From positions 496,001 through 560,000 of the forward strand of contig NZ_JBIWER010000002.1 in NCBI RefSeq assembly GCF_044762655.1: DNA of 64,000 nucleotides. The letters run 5' to 3'. Under the pieces are notes generated by a model that saw only the letters and a list, made by a program, of their open reading frames with translations, was not told where the DNA came from and searched no databases. The stretch's first letter is position 1, and the number at the start of each line of letters is the position of its first letter. This DNA is from Psychrobacillus sp044762655. GTDB taxonomy: Bacteria > Bacillota > Bacilli > Bacillales_A > Planococcaceae. The position numbers and the translations under genes are program-made. Below, piece after piece: positions 9,043-18,153 of the stretch.

Positions 9043-9690
9043 ATGAAAATCAAACTAGGTACACAATTAACGTTAGAGCCAACCTTTACGGATAAAACAG
9101 AAAAGTATCGATGTAAAGTGGTAGATTTAGACGATCGATTTATTTATATCGATTACCCCATGGATACACTATCCAACCGAACCGTATTTTTAATGGACGG
9201 TATGCAGCTAAGAGCGACGTTTGTAGAAGAAACAAAGGCTGTTTATGCCTTTCAGACAGAGGTATTAGGAAAAATATCAAAACAAATACCGGTGGTTAAG
9301 CTTGCACTTCCAGCGGAATCCGAATTTTTGCGTATTCAACGAAGAGATTTTGTACGGGTTAGTACTTCTGTAGATATTTCGGTTCAATTTGAGGAAGAAA
9401 GATACCAATTTGTGACGGATGATATTAGTGCCGGCGGAACAGCTGTTATTTTAAATAAGGACGTTAACTTTAAAGCTGGAGACGAAGTAACATTATTAAT
9501 CCCATTATTATTTAACAATGGGGATATTAAATATGTCACGACGCTAGCACAAGTAATTAGAATTTTTGAAAAAGGATCTCTGACTATTGCTTCTTTACAG
9601 TTTACGGACACCGATGATTTAGATAAGCAGCAAATAGTTCGATTTTGTTTTGAACGTCAACTATTAATTCGTAAAAAAACATTGAGTTAA
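9043..9690 (+). CDS. ypfA: PilZ-domain cyclic di-GMP receptor (YpfA/MotI-like)
   Basis: A 215-residue protein. ATG 9043 lies six bases after GAGGG; a TTG six bases earlier is in frame but too close to the site. An N-terminal YcgR-like beta domain (about residues 1-95) is followed by a C-terminal PilZ domain with both binding motifs: RRDFVRVS and DDISAGGTAV. In B. subtilis YpfA (MotI) binds cyclic di-GMP and disengages the flagellar motor, and it also sits downstream of ypeB. With cheR at 23 kb this suggests a motile organism. Confidence 0.88.
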   Translation: MKIKLGTQLTLEPTFTDKTEKYRCKVVDLDDRFIYIDYPMDTLSNRTVFLMDGMQLRATFVEETKAVYAFQTEVLGKISKQIPVVKLALPAESEFLRIQRRDFVRVSTSVDISVQFEEERYQFVTDDISAGGTAVILNKDVNFKAGDEVTLLIPLLFNNGDIKYVTTLAQVIRIFEKGSLTIASLQFTDTDDLDKQQIVRFCFERQLLIRKKTLS

Positions 9691-9738
9691 TATTATTTTA
9701 TAATAACTTACACGAATTTTTTGTTCTGTTATAAAAAG

Positions 9739-9847
9739 TTGATTCAGTTGATCGGAGCGTCAGGCGGAGACTCCAGCGGGAACAGCACGAGCGAGAGGCT
9801 CTAGCCGTGCCCGCGGAAAGCGTCCGCCTAGAGTGGAAATCAGCGTT
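9739..9847 (+). repeat. Dispersed GC-rich hairpin repeat, family A, copy 1
   Basis: This is a GC-rich island in AT-rich DNA. AGGCGGA and TCCGCCT form an outer pair, CGGG/CCCG and GCACG/CGTGC form inner pairs, and GGAAATCAGCG ends the element. Two relatives occur at 16436 and 30341. It fills most of the 343-base gap before cmk and has no open frame of note. Confidence 0.8.
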
Positions 9848-9888
9848 TATGTAATTGTTATATGAAGTGGATTGAGTTAATTAAAAAA

Positions 9889-9925
9889 AAGAGGCTGCTC
9901 AAAGTATAACTTTGGGTAGCCTCTT
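9889..9925 (-). terminator. Terminator-like hairpin, T run on the minus strand
   Basis: AAGAGGCTGC-TCAAAGT pairs with ACTTTG-GGTAGCCTCTT. The T run (eight residues) lies on the minus-strand side, and no minus-strand gene is nearby, so it may block antisense reading or belong to the adjacent repeat. Confidence 0.5.
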
Positions 9926-10033
9926 ATAATTGAAAGCAACTTTTTGAAAAGTTATCATTTTGAAAACTGACTTTTTTCCTCATTGGTAGGGTTATATGAT
10001 AAAATGTTAAGGAATAGAGTGGAGGCAAATAGA

Positions 10034-10708
10034 TTGAAAAAACAAATACAAATAGCCATTGATGGCCCAGCTGCAGCAGGAAAAAGTACGATTGCCAAAA
10101 AGACCGCAGAATTATTAGGATATACATATGTTGATACAGGTGCGATGTATCGAGCAATTACGTATAAAGCACTGCAACAAAACATAGATTTGCAAGATGA
10201 ACATAAATTAACGAACTTATTAAAGGAAACCTCTATTGAATTAAAACCTTCTCCAGATGGGCAATTAGTATTTTTAGATAATGTGGCTGTAACTGAAGAA
10301 ATTCGTTCAAAAGAAGTGACAGCATCAGTTTCAGCGGTAGCTGCACATGCCACATTGCGTGAAGAGATGGTTAAAAGACAAATGGAAATGGGTAGAAACG
10401 GAAGTATCGTTATGGATGGTAGAGATATAGGTACGCATGTATTAAAAAATGCTGAGCTGAAAATTTTTATGAGTGCCAGTGTGGAAGAAAGAGCGAATAG
10501 AAGATATTTAGATAACCAAAATAGAGGAATCGAAACGAATTTAGAGGAATTGAAGCAAGAGATTGCTCTTAGAGACAAACTAGATAGTGAACGAGAAGCT
10601 TCTCCATTAATACAGGCAGACGATGCAATTTATATTGATACGACATACTTAACGGTTGAAGAAGTATCGGAAAAAATTATGCAGCTTGCAAAAGAAAGGA
10701 TGTCTTAA
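10034..10708 (+). CDS. cmk: Cytidylate kinase
   Basis: Phosphorylates CMP and dCMP with ATP. The start is TTG 10034, eight bases after GTGGAGG, giving 224 residues, the normal family length; an upstream in-frame codon at 9983 has no ribosome site. The P-loop GPAAAGKST is near residue 10, and the GRDIGTHV motif and the lid Arg-rich segment (SVEERANRRY) are present. It is followed one base later by plsC and then ypfD, as in B. subtilis. Confidence 0.95.
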   Translation: MKKQIQIAIDGPAAAGKSTIAKKTAELLGYTYVDTGAMYRAITYKALQQNIDLQDEHKLTNLLKETSIELKPSPDGQLVFLDNVAVTEEIRSKEVTASVSAVAAHATLREEMVKRQMEMGRNGSIVMDGRDIGTHVLKNAELKIFMSASVEERANRRYLDNQNRGIETNLEELKQEIALRDKLDSEREASPLIQADDAIYIDTTYLTVEEVSEKIMQLAKERMS

Positions 10709-10709
10709 G

Positions 10710-11297
10710 TTGAATTTATATTCCTTTGCAAAAACCGTTGTATTCTCCGCGTTAAAACCAATTTATCGCTTTGATGTAATAGGTACAGAAAACTTTCCAA
10801 AAGAGGGCGGAATATTATTATGTGCCAATCATATTAATGCGTTAGATCCGCCCGTCGTTGGAATTCTTGCTCCCAGACCGGTACATTTTATGGCTAAAGC
10901 AGAATTATTTAATCTCCCATTATTAAAAGGGATTTTACCAGGTGTAAATGCTTTTCCAGTGAAAAGAGGGCTGAGCGACCGTGATGCACTTCGCACAGCT
11001 ATTAAGCTTCTAAAAGATGGCGAGGTAGTTGGATTATTTCCTGAAGGGACAAGAAGTAAAGATGGTAAGCTCGGAAAAGGATTTAGTGGTGCAGGATTTT
11101 TTGCATTACGTGGAGAAGCGAATGTAGTTCCATGTGCTATCATTGGTCCATATAAACCTTTTAAAAAGTTAAAAGTTGTTTATGGTGAACCGATTGATAT
11201 TGCTCCATATCGTGAGCGAAAGGCTTCTGCTGATGAGGTTACAGAAGTAATCATGGAGAAAATTTCGCAGTTATTAGAGCAGCACAAATCAAAATAG
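10710..11297 (+). CDS. plsC: 1-acyl-sn-glycerol-3-phosphate acyltransferase
   Basis: A 195-residue enzyme that acylates lysophosphatidic acid to phosphatidic acid at the membrane. The start is TTG 10710, just after the cmk stop and seven bases after GAAAGGATG. The family motifs are visible: HX4D (NHINALD), the glycerol-phosphate-binding FPEGTRS and the hydrophobic VPCAIIGPY block. Position between cmk and ypfD matches the B. subtilis order. It works with gpsA (13981), which makes the glycerol-3-phosphate backbone. Confidence 0.92.
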   Translation: MNLYSFAKTVVFSALKPIYRFDVIGTENFPKEGGILLCANHINALDPPVVGILAPRPVHFMAKAELFNLPLLKGILPGVNAFPVKRGLSDRDALRTAIKLLKDGEVVGLFPEGTRSKDGKLGKGFSGAGFFALRGEANVVPCAIIGPYKPFKKLKVVYGEPIDIAPYRERKASADEVTEVIMEKISQLLEQHKSK

Positions 11298-11329
11298 TTG
11301 GAATCTTTTCATTTTCAAAGGGCTTCCTT

Positions 11330-11358
11330 TTGTAATTCTGTGCCAATTCGCATAAAAT
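11330..11358 (+). promoter_or_regulatory. Candidate sigma-A promoter for ypfD
   Basis: TTGTAA and TAAAAT are separated by 17 bases, about 32 bases before the ypfD start and shortly after plsC ends. Confidence 0.55.
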
Positions 11359-11390
11359 AGAATAGAGACGCTGTGAAGGAGGAATATCAT

Positions 11391-12539
11391 ATGTCAGAAG
11401 AAATGAACTTAAACGACACGAATGAGTTTAAAGAGGGTGACCTAGTAAAAGCAACAGTTGCACAAGTAGATGAGAAATCTATCATCGTATCAATTGATGG
11501 AGCACCTTTTGATGGAATAGTTCCTATAAGTGAACTATCTAGCTTGCATATTGAAAAAGCATCCGACTCCGTTTCCATCGGTGACGAATTAGAATTAATG
11601 ATTACAAAAGTAGAAGAAGCAAACTATGTCCTCTCTAAAAGAAGAGTGGATGCAGAAAAAGCTTGGGAGAAGCTGGAAAAGCAATTCCAATCTGGTGAAA
11701 TAATTGAAACAGAAGTGAAAGAAGTGGTAAAAGGTGGCCTAGTAGTAGATCTAGGTGTCCGCGGTTTCATTCCTGCTTCGTTAATAGAGGATCATTTTGT
11801 GGAATCCTTTGAAGATTATAAAGGGAGAGTTATGACCTTTAGAATTGTTGAGTTCGAAAAAGATAAAAATAGACTAATTCTATCTCATAAAGCTGTAGTA
11901 GAAGATGAAAAGTCTGTTACAAAGCAACAAACATTTGACTCTATTAAAAGTGGGGACATCCTTACAGGCACAGTGCAACGTCTGGCTTCTTTCGGCGCAT
12001 TCGTGGATATTGGTGGAGTAGATGGGCTTGTTCATATTTCGCAAATTTCGTATGAGCATTTAGACAATGTTGCAGATGTTTTATCTGAAGGGCAAGAAGT
12101 AACAGTAAAAGTTTTATCTATTGACCGTGATGCAGAAAGAATTTCTTTATCTATTAAAGATACGCTTCCTGGACCTTGGGCTGCGATTGAAGAAAAGGCT
12201 TCAAAAGGAGCAGTGCTTACTGGGAAAGTTAAACGTCTTGTTTCGTACGGTGCGTTTGTTGAAGTATTCCCTGGAGTAGAAGGGCTTGTGCATATTTCTC
12301 AAATTGCACATAAGCATATTAGTAATCCACAAGAGGTGTTAAAAGAAGGCGAAGAAGTACAAGTTAAAGTAATTGAAGTTAACAGTGCAGAAAAACGTCT
12401 GTCTTTAAGTATTAAAGAATTAGTGGAAAATGAAGATCAGTACAATATGGAAGATTATCAAATACCTGAAGAATCACGAGGATTTTCAATTAGCGATGTC
12501 CTAGGAGACAAGCTGAAAGGCTTCACTAACAATAACTAA
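11391..12539 (+). CDS. ypfD: S1-domain RNA-binding protein (ribosomal S1 homologue)
   Basis: ATG 11391 follows AAGGAGG at a distance of eight bases, giving 382 residues as in B. subtilis YpfD. There are four consecutive S1 (OB-fold) domains: about 14-83, 101-166, 187-255 and 272-341. The last two are the most canonical (GAFVDIGGVDGLVHISQIS and GAFVEVFPGVEGLVHISQIA). It is shorter than the six-domain RpsA of enteric bacteria, and in low-GC Gram-positives it is not essential for translation. It is probably transcribed from its own promoter and ended by the terminator at 12555. Confidence 0.92.
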   Translation: MSEEMNLNDTNEFKEGDLVKATVAQVDEKSIIVSIDGAPFDGIVPISELSSLHIEKASDSVSIGDELELMITKVEEANYVLSKRRVDAEKAWEKLEKQFQSGEIIETEVKEVVKGGLVVDLGVRGFIPASLIEDHFVESFEDYKGRVMTFRIVEFEKDKNRLILSHKAVVEDEKSVTKQQTFDSIKSGDILTGTVQRLASFGAFVDIGGVDGLVHISQISYEHLDNVADVLSEGQEVTVKVLSIDRDAERISLSIKDTLPGPWAAIEEKASKGAVLTGKVKRLVSYGAFVEVFPGVEGLVHISQIAHKHISNPQEVLKEGEEVQVKVIEVNSAEKRLSLSIKELVENEDQYNMEDYQIPEESRGFSISDVLGDKLKGFTNNN

Positions 12540-12554
12540 ACTATACCCTACTAA

Positions 12555-12587
12555 AAACAGGTGACTTCAATAAAGTCGCCTGTTTTT
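12555..12587 (+). terminator. Terminator after ypfD
   Basis: AAACAGGTGACTT pairs with AAGTCGCCTGTTT (one wobble pair), with a short loop and a T run. Confidence 0.85.
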
Positions 12588-12639
12588 GTCTTTTTGTTGT
12601 ATAATACAACTTAGACGAAGTTGGAAGGATGAATAAGTA

Positions 12640-13950
12640 ATGACTAAACCAGTAGTAGCAATCGTTGGTAGGCCAAATGTTGGCAAATCGACTATATTTA
12701 ATCGAATCGTAGGAGAACGTGTTTCTATCGTGGAGGATATTCCAGGTATAACACGTGATCGTATATATAGTTCTGCCGATTGGTTGACACATGAATTCAA
12801 TATTATCGATACAGGTGGTATTGAACTAAGCGACGAACCATTTTTAGAACAAATCAAGCAACAAGCAGAAATTGCAATGGACGAAGCAGATGTAATTATT
12901 TTCTTGACGAATGGTCGTGAAGGAATTACAGCTGCAGACGAGTATGTTGCTAAAATTTTGTATAAAACAAAAAAACCAATTGTATTGGCTGTTAACAAAA
13001 TAGATAATCCTGATATGCGTGATATGCTTTATGACTTCTACGCTTTAGGATTAGGCGAGCCTTTCCCAATCTCCGGATCACATGGGCTTGGATTAGGGGA
13101 TTTACTAGATGAAGTTGCGAAGAATTTCCCTGACGTAGAGGATTTAGAATATGGTGAAGAGGTTATTAAATTTTCCCTAATTGGACGTCCAAATGTAGGG
13201 AAATCTTCTTTGATCAACGCATTTTTGGGACATGAACGTGTAATCGTTAGTGATATCGCTGGAACAACAAGAGATGCGATTGATACGGAATACTCGTTCG
13301 ATGATCAAGATTACGTAATGATCGATACAGCAGGTATGCGTAAAAAAGGGAAAGTATATGAAACTACGGAGAAATACAGCGTATTACGTGCGTTGAAAGC
13401 AATTGAACGTTCGGACGTTGTTTTAGTCGTTCTGAATGCAGAAGAAGGTATTCAAGAACAAGATAAAAAAATTGCTGGCTACGCACATGAAGCTGGTAAA
13501 GCAGTAATTATTGTTATGAACAAATGGGACGCTATTGAAAAAGACGATAAAACGATGAATGTGATGACTAAGAAAATTAGAGATCACTTCCAATTTTTGG
13601 ATTATGCGCCGATCGTTTTCGTGTCTGCTAAAACTAAGCAGCGTGTCCATGCACTTTTACCTGTTATTAACCAGGTAAGTGAAAATCATGCAATGCGTGT
13701 ACAGTCTTCCGTATTGAATGAGGTAATCGAAGACTCAGTAGCAAGAAACCCTGCTCCAACTGATAAAGGGAAAAGACTGCGTATATACTATGCGACTCAA
13801 GTGGCTATTAAACCACCTACTTTCGTTGTATTTGTTAATGAGCCAGAAATGATGCATTTTTCTTATGAAAGATTTTTAGAAAATCGTATTAGGGAGTCCT
13901 TTGACTTTGAAGGAACTCCAATCCGGATTATCACGCGCGCAAGAACTTAA
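12640..13950 (+). CDS. der: Ribosome-assembly GTPase Der (EngA)
   Basis: An essential 436-residue GTPase for 50S subunit maturation. Two tandem Era-like GTPase domains each carry GRPNVGKS, with DTGG and DTAG switch motifs and NKID and NKWD specificity motifs. A C-terminal KH-like domain runs from about residue 350. ATG 12640 follows GGAAGGATG. A TATAAT at 12600, next to the ypfD terminator, suggests a separate promoter, though a matching -35 box is not clear. gpsA follows, as in B. subtilis. Confidence 0.96.
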   Translation: MTKPVVAIVGRPNVGKSTIFNRIVGERVSIVEDIPGITRDRIYSSADWLTHEFNIIDTGGIELSDEPFLEQIKQQAEIAMDEADVIIFLTNGREGITAADEYVAKILYKTKKPIVLAVNKIDNPDMRDMLYDFYALGLGEPFPISGSHGLGLGDLLDEVAKNFPDVEDLEYGEEVIKFSLIGRPNVGKSSLINAFLGHERVIVSDIAGTTRDAIDTEYSFDDQDYVMIDTAGMRKKGKVYETTEKYSVLRALKAIERSDVVLVVLNAEEGIQEQDKKIAGYAHEAGKAVIIVMNKWDAIEKDDKTMNVMTKKIRDHFQFLDYAPIVFVSAKTKQRVHALLPVINQVSENHAMRVQSSVLNEVIEDSVARNPAPTDKGKRLRIYYATQVAIKPPTFVVFVNEPEMMHFSYERFLENRIRESFDFEGTPIRIITRART

Positions 13951-13980
13951 TCCTATTAGTTTTAAAGGAGCGAAATAGCG

Positions 13981-15000
13981 ATGGAAAAAGTAACTGTACT
14001 AGGTGCAGGAAGCTGGGGAACAGCCTTAGCAATGGTCCTTGCAAACAATGATCATGACTGTCTACTTTGGTCACACAGAAATGAACAAGCCACAGAAATA
14101 AATACAGAGCATACAAACAGAAAGTATTTGCCAGATACAATCTTACCAGCTAATTTAAGAGCTACTAGTGACTTTCAAAGAGCAATCAAACATGCCGATG
14201 TTATTGTGATTGCTGTTCCAACTAAAGCGATTAGAGAAGTTTGCCAAAACATGCTACCTTTCTTGGATGAAAAGAAGCTATTTGTACATGTTTCTAAAGG
14301 AATTGAACCTGATTCCCTAAAAAGAATATCTGAAATGATTGAGGATGAACTATCGAAGGATGTCATGGAAGCTATAGTCGTGTTATCCGGTCCTAGTCAT
14401 GCAGAAGAGGTAGTCTTAAAGCATCCAACAACAATTACAGTGGCAAGTGAAAATATGAGTGCTGCTGAAAAGGTTCAAGATTTGTTTATGAACAAATATT
14501 TCAGGGTCTATACAAACGATGACGTTATTGGAGTAGAAATTGGAGCAGCGCTCAAAAATGTAATAGCCTTAGCTGCTGGAATTGTTGATGGGTTAGGATA
14601 TGGAGATAATGCAAAAGCAGCACTTATCACTAGAGGTCTTGCAGAAATCTCTCGTCTAGGCATTAGCTTAGGTGCCCAAGCGTATACGTTCTCTGGCTTA
14701 ACGGGAATGGGAGACTTGATCGTAACATGTACAAGTGTGCATTCTCGCAATTGGCGTGCCGGAAATATGTTAGGTAAGGGTGCGACACTTGAAAAGGTGT
14801 TAGATGAGATGGGCATGGTTGTGGAAGGTGTTCGGACGACAAAAGCAGCATATCAACTTGCTACTAAACAACAAGTTGACATGCCGATTACAGCAGCATT
14901 GTATTCTGTCTTATTTGAACAGGTTAATCCAAAAGAGGCTGTAGACATTCTTATGCATCGTACAAAAAAACACGAATTAGAAGATTATAAAACGTTCTAA
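13981..15000 (+). CDS. gpsA: NAD(P)H-dependent glycerol-3-phosphate dehydrogenase
   Basis: Reduces dihydroxyacetone phosphate to sn-glycerol 3-phosphate for phospholipid synthesis. The 339-residue protein begins with the nucleotide-binding GAGSWGTALA motif (residues 8-17). It has the conserved KGIEPDSL and SGPSHAEEV blocks and the catalytic-domain Lys region (GAALKNVIALAAGIVDGLGYGDN). Supplies the substrate for the PlsC branch encoded at 10710. Terminated by the hairpin at 15016. Confidence 0.95.
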   Translation: MEKVTVLGAGSWGTALAMVLANNDHDCLLWSHRNEQATEINTEHTNRKYLPDTILPANLRATSDFQRAIKHADVIVIAVPTKAIREVCQNMLPFLDEKKLFVHVSKGIEPDSLKRISEMIEDELSKDVMEAIVVLSGPSHAEEVVLKHPTTITVASENMSAAEKVQDLFMNKYFRVYTNDDVIGVEIGAALKNVIALAAGIVDGLGYGDNAKAALITRGLAEISRLGISLGAQAYTFSGLTGMGDLIVTCTSVHSRNWRAGNMLGKGATLEKVLDEMGMVVEGVRTTKAAYQLATKQQVDMPITAALYSVLFEQVNPKEAVDILMHRTKKHELEDYKTF

Positions 15001-15015
15001 ATTTGTCACAAATGG

Positions 15016-15046
15016 AAAGAGTTGTTGTAAAAAACAACTCTTTTTT
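15016..15046 (+). terminator. Terminator after gpsA
   Basis: AAAGAGTTGTT-gtaaaa-AACAACTCTTT followed by T residues; the stem is perfect. Confidence 0.88.
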
Positions 15047-15076
15047 GACGAATAATATTTAATCATACAGAGAAAA

Positions 15077-15178
15077 GAAATGCTGGTCGTGACGTTCTTC
15101 ACGACCAGCATTTCATAAAATAAACCAGTAATATTATTGCAACAAATCTGTCCGAAGTCTTTCGACAACGATAGAAAC
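15077..15178 (+). repeat. Dispersed hairpin repeat, family B, copy 1
   Basis: A perfect 16-bp stem (left arm 15077-15092, right arm 15099-15114, core TGCTGGTCGTGA) with a 6-base loop. A 60-base tail with CTGTCCGAAG and AACGATAGAA follows. The same layout recurs at 45694, and the tail alone at 16328. There is no T run after the stem, so it is not a simple terminator. Confidence 0.7.
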
Positions 15179-15259
15179 AGGTTTTGACCTTAAAGGGGGT
15201 ACAGTGCTTTTATTTTGTGGTATACTTTTTTATTGTAGAAAGGTGTGGAAGTTGTTGTG

Positions 15260-15466
15260 GTGTTACTAGTATCATCAATGGATAAAATGTGGATATCATT
15301 TGGGTCTATGGGCTGTATGTTTTTAGCAATGGCTCTTATGTTTTTAGTAAAAAACAAATTAAATAACAAACCCATAAAGTTTATTTTAGGATTAATTGCA
15401 TACATATTATTGTTTATAGGTTTCATTACGATGATCTATATAATAGCTAACCCAACTAGGGCTTAA
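15260..15466 (+). CDS. Small two-helix membrane protein (DUF2768-like, YphE-like)
   Basis: About 68 residues with two hydrophobic helices (MWISFGSMGCMFLAMALMF and FILGLIAYILLFIGFITMI) joined by a basic loop. The start is uncertain: GTG 15257, GTG 15260 and the ATG in SSMDKMW are all in frame, and a GGAAG ribosome site favours one of the GTGs. An extended -10 (TGGTATACT) lies about 40 bases upstream. It sits between gpsA and yphF, where B. subtilis has a small membrane gene. Function unknown. Confidence 0.65.
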   Translation: MLLVSSMDKMWISFGSMGCMFLAMALMFLVKNKLNNKPIKFILGLIAYILLFIGFITMIYIIANPTRA

Positions 15467-15479
15467 TAAGGAGATTCCT

Positions 15480-16190
15480 ATGAAAAACGTTAAACTTATT
15501 GCTGTTGTCATTATGCTAACAGCTTTTTTAGCAGGCTGTGGTTATAAGAGTGGTTATGAGCCTGAAAATTTATTGCCATATGAAGATCAACTAAATGCAG
15601 TTCAAAATGCTGTGGATAGTTTTCGCGATGATTCCGGTGGACTATTGCCGATTAAAACTCGCGACCAAGAAACGGATCAATACATAAAATACCCGATTGA
15701 CTTTAGTAAAATCGTTCCATCTAAACTTGGAGAGGCTCCCGCTAATTCGTTTGAAGCTGGAGGTATTTATCAATATGTATTGATGGATGTAGAAAACAAT
15801 CCGACAGTTAAATTAGTGGATTTACGCATTGCAGATACACTACGAGATATTAATTATCGAAAAGGTATAAATGGATACGGACCTGTAGCAGAAACGATTG
15901 CAGAAGGTGTTTTTAAGCTTGACTTTAAAAAAATGGGATATAACAAAGAATTATCTGTACAGAGCCCTTATTCTGATACCCAATTACCGATAGTAGCTAC
16001 TGGAGACGGGAAAGTCTATGTAGATTACTCTATAGAATTGAATAGAATGCTTCATGAAACTGAAGAAGAGATAAAGCCAGGAGATGATATTCGTTTTCTA
16101 TTAACGGATAATTTCGCCGTAGTCCCAGCGTATTCCCTTCCCTATACAGTAAATGAAAAGAATGAACCAGTGTTTATGATAAATAAATGA
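15480..16190 (+). CDS. yphF: YphF-like lipoprotein
   Basis: A 236-residue exported lipoprotein. A hydrophobic signal (KLIAVVIMLTAFLAGC) ends in the lipobox LAGC, with the lipidated Cys near residue 20. The mature part is soluble and charged, with no recognised catalytic motif. It lies directly before spoIVA, as yphF does in B. subtilis, and follows the small membrane gene by 13 bases, so the two are probably co-transcribed. Function unknown. Confidence 0.78.
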   Translation: MKNVKLIAVVIMLTAFLAGCGYKSGYEPENLLPYEDQLNAVQNAVDSFRDDSGGLLPIKTRDQETDQYIKYPIDFSKIVPSKLGEAPANSFEAGGIYQYVLMDVENNPTVKLVDLRIADTLRDINYRKGINGYGPVAETIAEGVFKLDFKKMGYNKELSVQSPYSDTQLPIVATGDGKVYVDYSIELNRMLHETEEEIKPGDDIRFLLTDNFAVVPAYSLPYTVNEKNEPVFMINK

Positions 16191-16264
16191 GAGAATCTGT
16201 TTTTATCATTTTCGAATGACTTTGAACAGAAGTTTTGCTAAATGATTACCGTATGATTTTTTAA

Positions 16265-16307
16265 GGGAGGCTGGATGTGAAGTAGTCACAGCCAGCCTCC
16301 CTTTTTT
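16265..16307 (+). terminator. Terminator after yphF
   Basis: GGGAGGCTGG pairs with CCAGCCTCCC, with an inner partial stem, followed by six T residues. Confidence 0.88.
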
Positions 16308-16327
16308 CGCTAATCTTACAGCGTTTG

Positions 16328-16363
16328 TCTGTCCGCGGACCTCCCATAACTCTTAGAAACAGG
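16328..16363 (+). repeat. Family B repeat, 3' half only
   Basis: Begins TCTGTCCG and ends TAGAAACAGG, exactly as the tail of the copy at 15077, with a diverged middle. The hairpin half is missing. Confidence 0.5.
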
Positions 16364-16435
16364 TAATTGCATTATAGAATAACTAGAGAAAAGTTACTTT
16401 CCTACCGATAAAGGAGATGACAGTCTTAGTGTGCT

Positions 16436-16524
16436 ACCTCGTGGTGCTTCTGCGCGTCAGCGAAGGTGATAGCTCATCGCGCACCCTGCGAAAAGCGTCC
16501 TCCTGAAACGGAAATCAATGGTAT
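16436..16524 (+). repeat. Family A repeat, decayed copy
   Basis: Shares GCGTCAGCG, the CCTGCG-AAAAGCGTCC-TCCTGAA stretch and the terminal CGGAAATCAATG with the copies at 9739 and 30341. The outer stem is degraded. Confidence 0.6.
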
Positions 16525-16613
16525 TATTTATTCTACAAAGCATTTTGAACCTAGTGTTTACTCAGCACTTTTTTATACCTATTTGTTTTTTAAAAGGACG
16601 TTTTGTGCTATAT

Positions 16614-16642
16614 GCATGAAACGTTTTTTTTGTGCATATATT
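16614..16642 (+). promoter_or_regulatory. Candidate sigma-E promoter for spoIVA
   Basis: GCATGAA and CATATATT are separated by 14 bases, close to the mother-cell sigma-E consensus (KMATATT-N14-CATACANT). It is 26 bases before the spoIVA start. spoIVA is a sigma-E gene in B. subtilis. Confidence 0.55.
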
Positions 16643-16667
16643 AAATTGCTAAGAAAGGAGAGTATCC

Positions 16668-18146
16668 ATGTCGAGTAAACTGTATGAACAGATAGCAGAA
16701 AGAACGAATGGTGATGTGTATATTGGTGTAGTCGGTCCTGTCCGAGTTGGTAAATCTACTTTTGTCAAACGTGTAATGGAGTTAGTTGTAATTCCGAACA
16801 TCCAAGAAGAGGCTGAGCGTTTACGTGCACAAGATGAATTGCCACAAAGTTCTCCTGGTAATGTAATTATGACAGCTGAGCCTAAATTTGTGCCTGCACA
16901 CGGGACAAATATTCATTTAGGGGAAGACCAGCTTCGATTACAGATTAGATTAGTAGATTGTGTGGGGTACATGATTGATGGCATTAAAACGCATTCTGGT
17001 GAAGAAGGTCAAAAGCTTGTGCATACCCCGTGGCATAGCGAAGCAATACCTTTCGAAGAAGCAGCTAGAATCGGCACAGACAAAGTAATCAGAGATCATT
17101 CTACAATCGGGATTGTGGTTACAACAGATGGAACAGTAAATAATATCCCGCGCCTAGCTGCTGAAACTGCAGAGCAACAAATCATCACTCAATTGAAAGA
17201 GATTGGAAAGCCATTTGTTATCGTTTTAAATAGCAAAAATCCAGGTCATTTAGAAACGATCCAATTAAGTGAAGAGTTACAAAGACAACATGAAGTTCCA
17301 GTAATTGCAACTGCCGTTGATCGCATGACTGCTGAGGAAATTCAATACATACTCCAACAAGCACTCTATGAATTTCCGATCACGGATATTGAATTAGTTA
17401 AGCCAGATTGGACGGACGTATTAGAACCGGATCATTTTGTTAATAACGCCATTACTTCCTCTTTACAAGAATGGCTGCAAATCGTTTCTAAAATGAAAGA
17501 CGTGAAAGAATTAGCTTCTAGATTTAAGCAGGTTCCTTTTATACAGTCGGCAGAAGTAGTCGAGGCTAACCCAGGAAGAGGATCTGCATGCATACAAATT
17601 GGCTTGAAGCCTGAAGTATTTCAAGAAGTTTGTGATGAATGGCTAGAGGAGCCGATCGAATCGAAAAAGGATTGGCTGCTATTTGTTAAAGAGGCTTCAA
17701 CAGCTAAAAAGGCATACAATAAATTTTCCGAAGCATTAGAAGCAGCTAAAAAACATGGCTACGGCGTATCATTACCAACTATTCAAGATTTTCAACCGAC
17801 AGCACCAGAAATTATTAAACAAAATAATTTCTATGGTGTCAGTTTAAAAGCTAAAGCCGCTTCGCTTCATATCATTCGAGTAGATATGGAAGCTGAATTT
17901 GCCCCATTAATCGGTTCTGAATTTCATAGTCAGCAACTATTAAAGGATTTAAAACATGGATATTTACACGATCGAGATGCATTATGGCAAACACAGGTTT
18001 TCGGAACTTCACTAGTGGAGGTCCTAAAGGAAAGTTTGCGATATAAAACAGAAAGTGTATCGGATGTTGCGAAGAAAAGAATGCGACAAACGATAGAAAG
18101 AATGGTTAACGAAGGTGATCGAGGGATGGTCACATTTATATTGTAA
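16668..18146 (+). CDS. spoIVA: Stage IV sporulation ATPase SpoIVA
   Basis: A spore-coat basement-layer protein of 492 residues, the same length as in B. subtilis. A TRAFAC-type ATPase domain begins with GPVRVGKST at residues 23-31. SpoIVA hydrolyses ATP to polymerise around the forespore and recruits the coat. The C-terminal region that docks to SpoVM is intact (TIERMVNEGDRGMVTFIL). ATG 16668 follows AGAAAGGAG. This gene is among the clearest proof that the organism makes endospores. Confidence 0.97.
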   Translation: MSSKLYEQIAERTNGDVYIGVVGPVRVGKSTFVKRVMELVVIPNIQEEAERLRAQDELPQSSPGNVIMTAEPKFVPAHGTNIHLGEDQLRLQIRLVDCVGYMIDGIKTHSGEEGQKLVHTPWHSEAIPFEEAARIGTDKVIRDHSTIGIVVTTDGTVNNIPRLAAETAEQQIITQLKEIGKPFVIVLNSKNPGHLETIQLSEELQRQHEVPVIATAVDRMTAEEIQYILQQALYEFPITDIELVKPDWTDVLEPDHFVNNAITSSLQEWLQIVSKMKDVKELASRFKQVPFIQSAEVVEANPGRGSACIQIGLKPEVFQEVCDEWLEEPIESKKDWLLFVKEASTAKKAYNKFSEALEAAKKHGYGVSLPTIQDFQPTAPEIIKQNNFYGVSLKAKAASLHIIRVDMEAEFAPLIGSEFHSQQLLKDLKHGYLHDRDALWQTQVFGTSLVEVLKESLRYKTESVSDVAKKRMRQTIERMVNEGDRGMVTFIL

Positions 18147-18153
18147 ATCCAAT

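Larger units (their letters stand above)
16191..16667 (+). other. Gene-free stretch between yphF and spoIVA
   Basis: A 477-base gap that holds, in order, the yphF terminator, a half copy of repeat family B, a decayed copy of repeat family A and the sigma-E-type promoter of spoIVA. An open frame of 70 codons across the family A copy has no coding character. Confidence 0.75.

Noticed and set aside
9955..10578. Minus-strand open frame of 207 codons across cmk
   Set aside because: cmk on the + strand has a P-loop and all family motifs; the antisense product is Ser/Cys-rich noise.
16466..16678. Open frame of 70 codons before spoIVA
   Set aside because: It runs through a decayed family A repeat and the spoIVA promoter, has no ribosome site, and its sequence is rich in unlikely Cys and Phe.
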